Below, in pieces: positions 1 to 5,729 of a DNA stretch of 10,629 nucleotides; positions within the stretch are counted from its first letter, which is position 1; each line of letters starts with the position of its first letter. The translations under genes and the position numbers were made by a program. The notes beneath the pieces were generated by a model that ran no database searches, was not told the DNA's origin, and was given only the letters and a program-made list of their open reading frames with translations. The stretch lies in the NCBI GenBank assembly GCA_018725345.1, contig QLUI01000034.1:1-10629 (forward strand), written 5' to 3'. This DNA is from Bacillota bacterium. GTDB taxonomy: Bacteria > Bacillota > Dethiobacteria > Dethiobacterales > Dethiobacteraceae.

Positions 1-39
1 CTTAGAGGTGGGGCCTTAACCCAAAAGAAAAACCAAGAT
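1..39 (+). repeat. Dispersed intergenic repeat, truncated copy
   Basis: Bases 1-39 match bases 2184-2222 at 38 of 39 positions; the only difference is G at 7 against T at 2190. The window edge cuts the copy, so only its right end is visible: the 3' arm of a hairpin (AGGTGGGG) and the unstructured tail with GGCCTTAACCC and an A-rich run. It lies immediately upstream of ispE, as the second copy lies upstream of glmU. Nothing in it suggests coding. Its function is unknown; it could be a miniature mobile element, a REP-like sequence or a structured leader. Confidence 0.8.
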
Positions 40-60
40 CAAAAAGTGTGCAGGTATAAA

Positions 61-906
61 ATGATCGTGACGGAAAAAGCTTATGCCAAGATTAATTTAA
101 TTCTGGATGTAGTGGGAAAGCGGTCTGATGGCTATCATGAGATTAGGACTGTTATGCAAAGCCTTTGCCTGTGTGATACCATAACTTTATCCAAGAATAG
201 TAATGGGCAAATTTCACTGGACTGCAATGTGGCGGAGCTTCCGGTGGGCGCTGGGAATTTGGCCTGGCAAGCGGCTAGTTTGATTCAGGCGGAATACGGA
301 GTGGCTGAAGGCGTCCACATTAATCTTAAAAAGAGGATTCCTGTGGCAGCGGGATTGGGTGGCGGCAGCTCAAATGCCGCCGCCGTGTTGCGAGGGTTGG
401 TGCGTTTATGGGGACTAACTCCTAAAGGGGGAGAGCTGTCCGCCTTAGCGTCAAAGTTAGGCTCGGATGTTCCGTTTTGCCTTTCCGGCGGCACTGCGCT
501 GGGGACTGGCCGAGGGGAAATAGTAACTGTATTGCCTTCGTGTCCTCAATTTTATGTTGTCTTGGCAAATCCCGGTTTTCCGGTATCTACAGCCAGCGTC
601 TATCAAAATTTTCGTTTCGAGGGCAATAAAGAAAGAGCAGATATTGAAGGGATGATTGCAGCTATTGCTAGTGCTGAGCAGAGTGGCATTTTAGTGCGGC
701 TTGCCAATACTTTAGAGTCGTCAACCTTTTTGCTCTACCCGCTTGTGGAAGAATTAAAAGATAAAATGGGACAAATGGGATCAGCACTAATGTGTGGGAG
801 CGGAGCAACAGTTTTTGCCCTATTCACGGAGGCTGCGGCAGCTCGGAGGCTGCAGCAAACGCTGCTCGATGCCGGAACAACAGCTTGGCTGACGGAGACG
901 ATTTAG
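61..906 (+). CDS. ispE: 4-diphosphocytidyl-2-C-methyl-D-erythritol kinase IspE
   Basis: This GHMP-superfamily kinase phosphorylates the 2-hydroxyl of CDP-methylerythritol with ATP, in the cytosolic MEP pathway to isopentenyl diphosphate. The 281-residue product has the usual family length. It begins MIVTEKAYAKINLILDV, with the conserved AKINL segment containing Lys10. The glycine-rich ATP-binding loop PVAAGLGGGSSNAAA covers about residues 94-108, and GSDVPFCLSGG carries the likely catalytic Asp136. A C-terminal MCGSGATVFAL motif is also typical. The ATG at 61 is preferred over the in-frame GTG at 46 because AGG (52-54) sits six bases before it and family members start close to the TEKAxAKIN motif; the SD is weak. 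The gene ends 20 bp before the nucleotidyltransferase gene, so the two are probably cotranscribed. ispE stands at the same place in the B. subtilis spoVG-mfd neighbourhood. Confidence 0.96.
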   Translation: MIVTEKAYAKINLILDVVGKRSDGYHEIRTVMQSLCLCDTITLSKNSNGQISLDCNVAELPVGAGNLAWQAASLIQAEYGVAEGVHINLKKRIPVAAGLGGGSSNAAAVLRGLVRLWGLTPKGGELSALASKLGSDVPFCLSGGTALGTGRGEIVTVLPSCPQFYVVLANPGFPVSTASVYQNFRFEGNKERADIEGMIAAIASAEQSGILVRLANTLESSTFLLYPLVEELKDKMGQMGSALMCGSGATVFALFTEAAAARRLQQTLLDAGTTAWLTETI

Positions 907-926
907 AACTGACAGGAGGGACCAGG

Positions 927-1676
927 ATGTTTGATGTCGTAATTTTGGCTGGAGGCGGAAAAGAAAAAGAATTGGTCGAATATACGGGCTTGCCAAACAA
1001 AGCTTTTATCCCGATTCATGGTAAGCCGATGTTGGCATACGTCCTGGAGGCACTGAAAAGGACGGGTGAAGTGGGCAGAGTTGTGGTGGTAGGGCCGATA
1101 AAAGAGCTGGCACCCCTGATTGAGCGTTATGGGATTATCGCCGTGCCTGAAGTTCGCAACGTCCCTGAAAACTTGCGGAATGGCGTTGCCGTCCTTCAAC
1201 CCAGAGCCCACTTTTTGATTGTTGCCGCGGATCTACCGTTTTTGAAAGCGGAGGCTGTTAGTAGTTTTATCAAACAATGCAAGCCTTACGAATGGGATTT
1301 TTATTACCCTATTGTGAGTAAAGAAGATAACGAACGGCGATTCCCCGGTGTGAAGCGGACATATGTGAAGCTTCGCGATGGCACTTTTACCGGAGGCAAT
1401 TTGTTTTTGCTGAACCCGGCCAGCTTAAACAATGCTCTATCTCGCCTTGAGCAGGTATTTTCTCTCCGGAAAAGCCCTATAAAACTTGCCGGACTGTTGG
1501 GGAGCAAGTTTATTTTTCGCTTCATACTAAGGCAGCTTACTCTGTCTGAATTAGAGGCACGCTTCTCTGTCTTATTTGCTTTGAGTGGGAAGGCAGTAGT
1601 TACCAGTTTTCCTGAAATTGGTACCGATGTAGACAAACCAACAGATTTAGAATTGGCAAAAAGGGAGTTATTGTAG
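927..1676 (+). CDS. MobA-like NTP transferase family protein, substrate unknown
   Basis: The 249-residue protein has the Rossmann-like nucleotidyltransferase fold of the MobA/IspD/GlmU-N class. Its N-terminal nucleotide-binding signature is VVILAGGGKEKE (residues 4-15), followed by GLPNKAFIPIHGKPM (21-35) with a conserved Lys. Metal-binding AADLPFL has Asp102, and GTDVDKPTDLELA near the C terminus has Asp234 and Asp236. Between about residues 160 and 225 lies a mostly helical segment (KLAGLLGSKFIFRFILRQL) that small MobA proteins lack. The family should transfer a nucleotidyl group to a phosphorylated acceptor, but I cannot name the acceptor. The start is fixed by AGGAGGG at 914-920, six bases before the ATG; the open frame running upstream overlaps ispE and has no support. 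It lies 20 bp after ispE and before spoVG, the position of purR-yabJ in B. subtilis. Confidence 0.88.
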   Translation: MFDVVILAGGGKEKELVEYTGLPNKAFIPIHGKPMLAYVLEALKRTGEVGRVVVVGPIKELAPLIERYGIIAVPEVRNVPENLRNGVAVLQPRAHFLIVAADLPFLKAEAVSSFIKQCKPYEWDFYYPIVSKEDNERRFPGVKRTYVKLRDGTFTGGNLFLLNPASLNNALSRLEQVFSLRKSPIKLAGLLGSKFIFRFILRQLTLSELEARFSVLFALSGKAVVTSFPEIGTDVDKPTDLELAKRELL

Positions 1677-1707
1677 CTGGCTATTTGTTAAATATTTCCT
1701 AGCTGAA

Positions 1708-1734
1708 GCAGGAATTTTTCTCTTCTTGTGGAAA
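1708..1734 (+). promoter_or_regulatory. Sigma-H-type promoter of spoVG
   Basis: GCAGGAATT at 1708-1716 fits the sigma-H -35 consensus RNAGGAWWW at every position. After an 11-base spacer, GTGGAAA at 1728-1734 fits the -10 consensus RNNGAAW. The AT-rich stretch before it (about 1684-1700) recalls the AT box of the B. subtilis spoVG promoter, which is a classical sigma-H target. Transcription should begin near 1741, about 38 bases before the spoVG ATG. The match is by eye; no start site has been mapped. Confidence 0.75.
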
Positions 1735-1748
1735 TAGCACAAGAAGAG
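1720..1748. repeat. Perfect 11-bp inverted repeat over the spoVG promoter -10
   Basis: CTCTTCTTGTG at 1720-1730 and CACAAGAAGAG at 1738-1748 are exact reverse complements separated by seven bases. The repeat covers the -10 element and the expected start site of the sigma-H promoter. A transcript from that promoter would contain only about the right arm, so an RNA hairpin could form only in read-through RNA from ispE. A protein operator is therefore a reasonable inference, though no known regulator site is recognised. Confidence 0.7.
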
Positions 1749-1778
1749 CAGACTGAGGCTGGGAAAGGCGGTGAGATC

Positions 1779-2054
1779 ATGAAAGTTACCGATGTTAGAA
1801 TTAGGAAAATGAATAGTGACGGTAAGATGAAAGCTATTGTCTCAATTACATTGGAGCATCAATTTGTTGTTCACGACGTGCGGGTAATCGAAGGGAATAA
1901 CGGGTTGTTTGTGGCCATGCCCAGTAAACGTACGCCTGACGGAGAATTTAAAGATATTGCTCATCCGATTACATCAGAAACGCGTGAGATTATTCAGTCA
2001 GCAGTTCTTGTGGCGTACGGCTTAGAACTAGAGAGAGAACTAGTCGGAGCGTAA
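1779..2054 (+). CDS. spoVG: Septation/sporulation regulator SpoVG
   Basis: SpoVG is a small nucleic-acid-binding regulator involved in asymmetric septation, spore cortex formation and, in several Firmicutes, regulation of exoprotein or virulence genes. The 91-residue product matches the family almost throughout: MKVTDVRIRKMNSDGKMKAI at the N terminus, then FVVHDVRVIEGNNGLFVAMPSKR and TPDGEFKDIAHPI. The C-terminal helix (about residues 66-88) is where nucleic-acid binding is placed in the family. The ATG at 1779 is chosen because it gives the invariant MKVTDVRIR start and follows AAGGCGGTGA. The in-frame GTG at 1728 lies inside the promoter -10 element. Expression is probably driven by the sigma-H promoter at 1708-1734 and stopped by the terminator at 2059-2082, making the gene largely its own transcription unit. 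Confidence 0.96.
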   Translation: MKVTDVRIRKMNSDGKMKAIVSITLEHQFVVHDVRVIEGNNGLFVAMPSKRTPDGEFKDIAHPITSETREIIQSAVLVAYGLELERELVGA

Positions 2055-2058
2055 TTCT

Positions 2059-2082
2059 GGAGTAGAGAGCTCCTTTTTTTTT
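2059..2082 (+). terminator. Rho-independent terminator after spoVG
   Basis: GGAGT (2059-2063) pairs with GCTCC (2069-2073), including one G-U pair, around a five-base loop. Nine T residues follow directly (2074-2082). An alternative arm GGAGC at 2046-2050 can also pair with the same GCTCC. The stem is short but the T tract is strong, five bases after the spoVG stop. Confidence 0.65.
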
Positions 2083-2105
2083 GTCTTTTGACAAATAGTG
2101 AACTC

Positions 2106-2222
2106 GTTTAAGCAAAGCTTAAACATCGGGGAATCAGGTGGAGAGTCTACTCCACCTGATTAAAAACTCCCACCTACGCTTCGCTTAGATGTGGGGCCTT
2201 AACCCAAAAGAAAAACCAAGAT
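2106..2222 (+). repeat. Dispersed repeat with three hairpins, upstream of glmU
   Basis: This intergenic element shares its right end with the copy at 1-39. It contains three inverted repeats. The first is GTTTAAGC/GCTTAAAC (2106-2113/2117-2124, three-base loop). The second is a perfect 12-bp stem (2132-2143/2150-2161, six-base loop) with core CAGGTGGAG/CTCCACCTG. The third is CCCAC/GTGGG (2169-2173/2191-2195), capped by a GCTTCGC segment. The tail GGCCTTAACCCAAAAG and an A-rich run lead into the glmU leader. There is no ORF of note and no terminal duplication I can demonstrate. It could be a non-autonomous mobile element or a structured RNA; the evidence does not decide. Confidence 0.75.
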
Positions 2223-2273
2223 AAAAAAAAACATGATAAAGAGTAAACGGTAGTATTAGCTATTTTTGTGAGG

Positions 2274-2279
2274 TATAAT
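2274..2279 (+). promoter_or_regulatory. Possible -10 element for glmU
   Basis: TATAAT at 2274-2279 is an exact sigma-A -10 hexamer lying 27 bases before the glmU ATG, which would give a very short leader starting near 2286. No convincing -35 stands 16-18 bases upstream (around 2251 the sequence is TAGTAT), and there is no TGn extension. It is offered because the spoVG terminator makes a separate glmU promoter likely. Confidence 0.35.
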
Positions 2280-2306
2280 CACTTTACTGGCAAGGAGGGA
2301 AAAGAT

Positions 2307-3692
2307 ATGACTGATGTGACAGCCGTGATTCTTGCAGCAGGTGAAGGAAAAAGAATGAAGTCGGAGCGGCCGAAAGTGCTTCATGAAATTTGTGGTCGTC
2401 CTTTGCTAGGCCATGTGCTTGCTACGCTGGAAAATCTCTGTACAGATAAAATTCTTGTGATAGGCCATGGCGCAGCAGAAGTAGAAGCTGCATTTGGCCG
2501 GTCTGTCCGATACGCGATCCAAGAAGAACAATTGGGAACGGGACATGCTGTGATGCAGGCGGCCCCACAGCTTTCCGGCAGAGGGGAAGTAATGATTCTC
2601 TGTGGCGACACACCACTCCTTTCCAGAGAGACATTAGCCGGACTGCTGAAAGAACACAGGCGAACCGCGGCAGTTGCTACAGTACTTACAGCCATTGTGC
2701 CAAATCCATTTGGGTACGGTAAAATTATTCGTTCTGTCTCCGGTGCGTTAGAGAAGATTGTGGAAGAAAAAGATGCAAGTGATCAGGAAAAGACAATTGC
2801 GGAAATTAATACAGGGACATACGTCTTTGCGGCAGAGGCGCTGCTTGATGTCCTTAAGCGTTTGAGCAACAAGAATTTCCAAGGGGAATATTATCTGACC
2901 GATTGTATTGCCCTTTTGATCGACAAGGGGCTGAGGGTATCCTCGTTCTGTTTGGAGGATTATCGTCATGCTCTTGGTGTAAATGACCGCAGCCAACTTG
3001 CTCAAGCAGCTTTCTTGCTTCGACAGCAGATTAATCAACGCCTGATGATTTCCGGGGTAACAATGGTAGACCCGGCTACTACTTATGTAGATATTGATGT
3101 TCGTGTCGGGCCTGATACCACCCTTTTTCCTAATACCACTTTACTTGGTTCGGTGGAAGTCGGTAAGGGGTGCATCATTGGCCCTAATACAGAGATTAAA
3201 GATAGCATTATTGGCGACGGTGTGACTGTGCGGCATTCGGTGCTCAGCGGCTGCATACTGGCAGACAATGTAACGGTAGGTCCGTTTGCCCAGCTACGCC
3301 CAGAGACGGTGTTGCGTCAAGGAGTAAAAGTAGGAAATTTTGTAGAGATTAAAAAGTCAGATATTGGGAATAATTGCAAAATACCTCATCTTTCCTATGT
3401 GGGTGATGCTCAGGTTGGCAGCCATGCCAATCTCGGCGCGGGAACCATCGTAGTTAATTATGACGGTCAGGAAAAACACTGCACAGTAATAGGCGAGCAA
3501 GCATTTGTCGGTTGCAATAGCAACTTGGTAGCGCCGGTCACTATTGGCAAAGGCGCATTTGTGGCTGCCGGCTCAACCATCACTAAAGATGTACCGCCCG
3601 GAGCTCTTTCGCTGGCAAGAGCCAAGCAGGTAAATAAAGACGGAATGGCAGCTCGCTTTATTGAAACCAGAAAGAGTGACGATTTTTGCTGA
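2307..3692 (+). CDS. glmU: Bifunctional N-acetylglucosamine-1-phosphate uridyltransferase / glucosamine-1-phosphate acetyltransferase
   Basis: GlmU acetylates glucosamine-1-phosphate with acetyl-CoA and then transfers UMP from UTP, yielding UDP-GlcNAc for peptidoglycan and other wall polymers. The 461-residue protein has the usual length. The N-terminal pyrophosphorylase domain (about 1-230) opens with VILAAGEGKRMKSERPKVLH (residues 7-26) and contains QLGTGHAV and LCGDTPLL with metal-ligand Asp101. From about residue 255 on there are hexapeptide repeats of a left-handed beta-helix, including VKVGNFVEIKKSDIG, the acetyltransferase His361 in HLSYVGD, and NLGAGTIVVNYDG. ATG 2307 is supported by AAGGAGGG at 2292-2299, seven bases upstream; the in-frame GTG at 2268 has no SD. 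prs follows after about 70 bp with no terminator between them, so the two are probably cotranscribed as in B. subtilis gcaD-prs. Confidence 0.97.
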   Translation: MTDVTAVILAAGEGKRMKSERPKVLHEICGRPLLGHVLATLENLCTDKILVIGHGAAEVEAAFGRSVRYAIQEEQLGTGHAVMQAAPQLSGRGEVMILCGDTPLLSRETLAGLLKEHRRTAAVATVLTAIVPNPFGYGKIIRSVSGALEKIVEEKDASDQEKTIAEINTGTYVFAAEALLDVLKRLSNKNFQGEYYLTDCIALLIDKGLRVSSFCLEDYRHALGVNDRSQLAQAAFLLRQQINQRLMISGVTMVDPATTYVDIDVRVGPDTTLFPNTTLLGSVEVGKGCIIGPNTEIKDSIIGDGVTVRHSVLSGCILADNVTVGPFAQLRPETVLRQGVKVGNFVEIKKSDIGNNCKIPHLSYVGDAQVGSHANLGAGTIVVNYDGQEKHCTVIGEQAFVGCNSNLVAPVTIGKGAFVAAGSTITKDVPPGALSLARAKQVNKDGMAARFIETRKSDDFC

Positions 3693-3750
3693 ACAAGGCA
3701 GGAAATCCCGTGTGAAAAGCGAACATTCAATCTTTGCAAGTTAAAGGGTT

Positions 3751-3766
3751 AGGAGGGTATGGCGTG
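3751..3766 (+). promoter_or_regulatory. Ribosome binding site that selects the GTG start of prs
   Basis: AGGAGGG at 3751-3757 is followed six bases later by GTG at 3764. An ATG at 3759 lies only one base from the SD and is out of frame with prs. A TTG at 3734 is in frame but lies upstream of this SD. The spacing therefore favours GTG 3764. Confidence 0.75.
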
Positions 3767-4705
3767 TATCGAGGGCGAAAACTGCAGATATTTAGCGGTA
3801 CGGCGAACATGCAGCTGACAGAAGAAATTGCCGAACGTGTGGGTGTGCCCCTAGGGCAGGTTGAAGTGAAACGCTTCAGTGATGGTGAAATTAGTATTTA
3901 TATTGGCGAAAGCGTGCGTGGCTCCGATGTTTTTATAGTACAGCCCATTAGCTGTCCGGCTAACGAAAACTTAATGGAACTGCTAATTATGATGGATGGG
4001 ATGAAAAGGGCTTCTGCCAAAAGCATTAATACCGTTTTGCCTTATTATGGTTATGCGCGACAGGATCGAAAAACAAGAGCACGCGATCCTATCACTGCAA
4101 AGTTAGTGGCAGATTTGCTTACTACTGCCGGCGCAGACCGTGTTATTGCCATGGATTTGCATGCCGGCCAGATTCAGGGTTTTTTTAATATCCCGGTAGA
4201 CCATTTAAAGAGCCTGCCAATTTTGGCAAAATATTTTCAGCAAAAGGTGTTTGCCGATGCTGTTGTAGTGTCTCCTGACGTGGGCGGAGTGACGCGAGCT
4301 CGGGAACTGGCAGAGCGACTACAGTTACCGATTGCCATTATTGATAAACGGCGACCGGAACCAAACGTGGCTGAAGTGATGAATATTATCGGTAAAGTAA
4401 AGGGAAAAACTGTGATCATGATTGATGATATTATTGATACTGCCGGAACTATCTCGCTTGGCGCTCACGCTCTTTTGGAGCAGGGGGCAAAAGAAATATA
4501 TGTCTGTTGTACGCACCCGATATTATCCGACCCGGCGCTGGAACGTTTGGAAACGGCACCTGTTAAAGAAATTATTGTTACTAACACCATTCCTCTCGGG
4601 GGAAAAAAGTTGGACAAAATTCGCGTCCTGTCTGTGGCTTCGCTCATTGGTGATGCCATTATTAGGATTCATGAAGAACTCTCTGTTTCTAAGCTGTTTG
4701 ACTGA
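3764..4705 (+). CDS. prs: Ribose-phosphate pyrophosphokinase (PRPP synthetase)
   Basis: This cytosolic enzyme transfers pyrophosphate from ATP to ribose-5-phosphate, giving PRPP for purine, pyrimidine, NAD, histidine and tryptophan synthesis. The 313-residue protein is close to the usual 310-320. It begins (M)YRGRKLQIFSGTAN. FSDGEISIYIGESVRGSDVF (38-57) is the ATP-side motif, ARQDRKTRARDPITAKLVA is the regulatory and catalytic loop region, and MDLHAGQIQGFFNIPVDHL carries Asp131 and His133. DDIIDTAGT (221-229) is the PRPP/ribose-5-phosphate binding loop. This is a class I bacterial synthetase by motif content. The GTG start is explained under the preceding site. It lies about 70 bp after glmU and 40 bp before pth; B. 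subtilis has ctc (a general-stress L25 homologue) at that second junction, and no such gene fits here. Confidence 0.97.
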   Translation: MYRGRKLQIFSGTANMQLTEEIAERVGVPLGQVEVKRFSDGEISIYIGESVRGSDVFIVQPISCPANENLMELLIMMDGMKRASAKSINTVLPYYGYARQDRKTRARDPITAKLVADLLTTAGADRVIAMDLHAGQIQGFFNIPVDHLKSLPILAKYFQQKVFADAVVVSPDVGGVTRARELAERLQLPIAIIDKRRPEPNVAEVMNIIGKVKGKTVIMIDDIIDTAGTISLGAHALLEQGAKEIYVCCTHPILSDPALERLETAPVKEIIVTNTIPLGGKKLDKIRVLSVASLIGDAIIRIHEELSVSKLFD

Positions 4706-4745
4706 TTAAATTAAGCCGGCCTAGGTAGTTGGAGGCTAAGAGGAT

Positions 4746-5333
4746 ATGAACAGAAAGAGCAAAGCGGAGACGATTGTTATTTTCGGTTTGGGCAATCCCG
4801 GTTTAAAATATTTGTTTGCACGGCATAATGCGGGATTTCGTGCAGTGGACTGTATTAGCATTGCTGCAAAGATCCCTCTGTATAAAATGAGCCACCAGGC
4901 ATACTGGGGTAAGGGTCAATTCATCGGCAGTGACGTGGTGCTGGCTAAGCCCATGACTTATATGAATAACAGCGGTCTGGCGGTAGCTGCTCTCTGCAGT
5001 AATTTTGGCGTACCTCCGGAGAGGATGCTGGTCGTTTATGACGACATGGATTTACCGCTTGGCACACTGCGTCTGCGACCTCAGGGGGGAAGCGGTGGAC
5101 ACAATGGGCTTAAATCGATTATTTATCAGCTGCAGACCGAATCGTTCCCTCGCATGCGGATAGGTATCGGTCGCTCTACGTTAGCCGAGGCGGCAGATTA
5201 TGTGCTGGAAAGTTTTTCTCAGGCTGAGGAGGAAGTGTTAGCTGAGACGTTAAATCACGCGGTCAGAGCAGCTGCCTTGTTTGTTGAGGAAGGGTTCATG
5301 GCAGCCATGAACCGATTCAATGTTCATGCTTAA
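4746..5333 (+). CDS. pth: Peptidyl-tRNA hydrolase
   Basis: Pth hydrolyses the ester bond of peptidyl-tRNAs that drop off the ribosome, recycling tRNA. The 195-residue product has normal length and the full catalytic set: IFGLGNPG (12-19, with Asn17), RHNAGF with His27, KPMTYMNNSG (68-77), VVYDDMDLPLG with the likely catalytic Asp99, GGSGGHNGLKSI (114-125, with Asn120) and RIGIGR. The usual YxxTRHN motif reads YLFARHN here, an alanine in place of threonine next to the catalytic histidine region. GGAGG at 4731-4735 lies ten bases before the ATG, with a second GAGG closer in. It is probably cotranscribed with prs. The gene corresponds to spoVC of B. subtilis, which also lies before fin and mfd. 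No good terminator follows it. Confidence 0.97.
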   Translation: MNRKSKAETIVIFGLGNPGLKYLFARHNAGFRAVDCISIAAKIPLYKMSHQAYWGKGQFIGSDVVLAKPMTYMNNSGLAVAALCSNFGVPPERMLVVYDDMDLPLGTLRLRPQGGSGGHNGLKSIIYQLQTESFPRMRIGIGRSTLAEAADYVLESFSQAEEEVLAETLNHAVRAAALFVEEGFMAAMNRFNVHA

Positions 5334-5341
5334 AAAAAGCC

Positions 5342-5370
5342 TTTACAAGCCTCTGAAGACATGCTAAAGT
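5342..5370 (+). promoter_or_regulatory. Sigma-A-like promoter of the T-box/pheA unit
   Basis: TTTACA at 5342-5347 differs from TTGACA at one position. TAAAGT at 5365-5370 matches four of six bases of TATAAT. The spacer is 17 bases. Transcription would start near 5377, just before the T-box leader, which fits a separate promoter for pheA. Confidence 0.55.
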
Positions 5371-5389
5371 AGGTTTCAATATCAAATCG

Positions 5390-5666
5390 TAAAGACAGTG
5401 ATGGAGAAAAGTAAGGCATTTACGGTCTTACAGGGAGGGTGCGCCAAAGATTGAGAGCGTCCCAGATACGTTTTGCCCCAAGTTCCCTCCGGAGTCGTAG
5501 GCTAAGCTGCTAAGTAGGCCGAGCCGGGAATCCCTCCCGTTAGCCTGGGACAGGTCTCGGAAAACGTGATGTTTTCCCGCATCTGCGATTGAGTGAGCGC
5601 TACTGTGCGCTAAATTGGGTGGTACCGCGGAAGATACCCCGTCCCTTTTCTGGGTCGGGCTTTTTT
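5390..5666 (+). promoter_or_regulatory. T-box riboswitch leader, phenylalanine type
   Basis: This is a tRNA-sensing leader that lets pheA be transcribed when uncharged cognate tRNA is bound. The diagnostic T-box core GGGTGGTACCGCGG is at 5617-5630. Upstream are a Stem I-like region from about 5395 to 5500 with an AGTA element (5409-5412 area), and a Stem IIA/B-like region closed by GGCTAA/TTAGCC (5500-5505/5540-5545) with the typical AAGTAGGCC...CCGTTA pattern. Two further hairpins follow: GGAAAAC/GTTTTCC (5559-5565/5571-5577) and AGCGC/GCGCT (5596-5600/5607-5611). The best specifier candidate is TTC at 5483-5485, a Phe codon, placed just before CTCC that can pair with GGAG on the 5' side. 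Phe fits the downstream gene. The specifier is inferred by position, and the base after it is C rather than the usual purine. Confidence 0.9.
5637..5666 (+). terminator. T-box-controlled intrinsic terminator
   Basis: CCCGTCCC (5638-5645) pairs with GGGTCGGG (5652-5659) apart from one central T-T mismatch, around a six-base loop, and six T residues follow at 5661-5666. The 5' arm overlaps the 3' side of the antiterminator that the T-box core at 5617-5630 would form, so the two structures exclude each other. Confidence 0.85.
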
Positions 5667-5729
5667 GTTTTGCCGGAAGGCAAAGATGTTGATGACGGGT
5701 GAAGAAGTAAAAATAGGAGGTATGTTGTC

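Noticed and set aside
792..926. Upstream extension of the nucleotidyltransferase frame
   Set aside because: It overlaps the 3' part of ispE; ATG 927 has an AGGAGGG at the right distance and begins at the first beta-strand of the fold.
1728..1778. N-terminal extension of SpoVG from GTG 1728
   Set aside because: The GTG is part of the sigma-H -10 element, and SpoVG homologues start at MKVTDVRIR (ATG 1779).
2088..2116. TTGACA at 2088-2093 as a -35 for a promoter before glmU
   Set aside because: No acceptable -10 lies 15-19 bases downstream (AGCAAA at 17), and it falls in the T tract and repeat area after the spoVG terminator.
3734..3763. TTG 3734 as the prs start
   Set aside because: It lies upstream of the only good SD (3751-3757), and the ten extra residues are not typical of the family.
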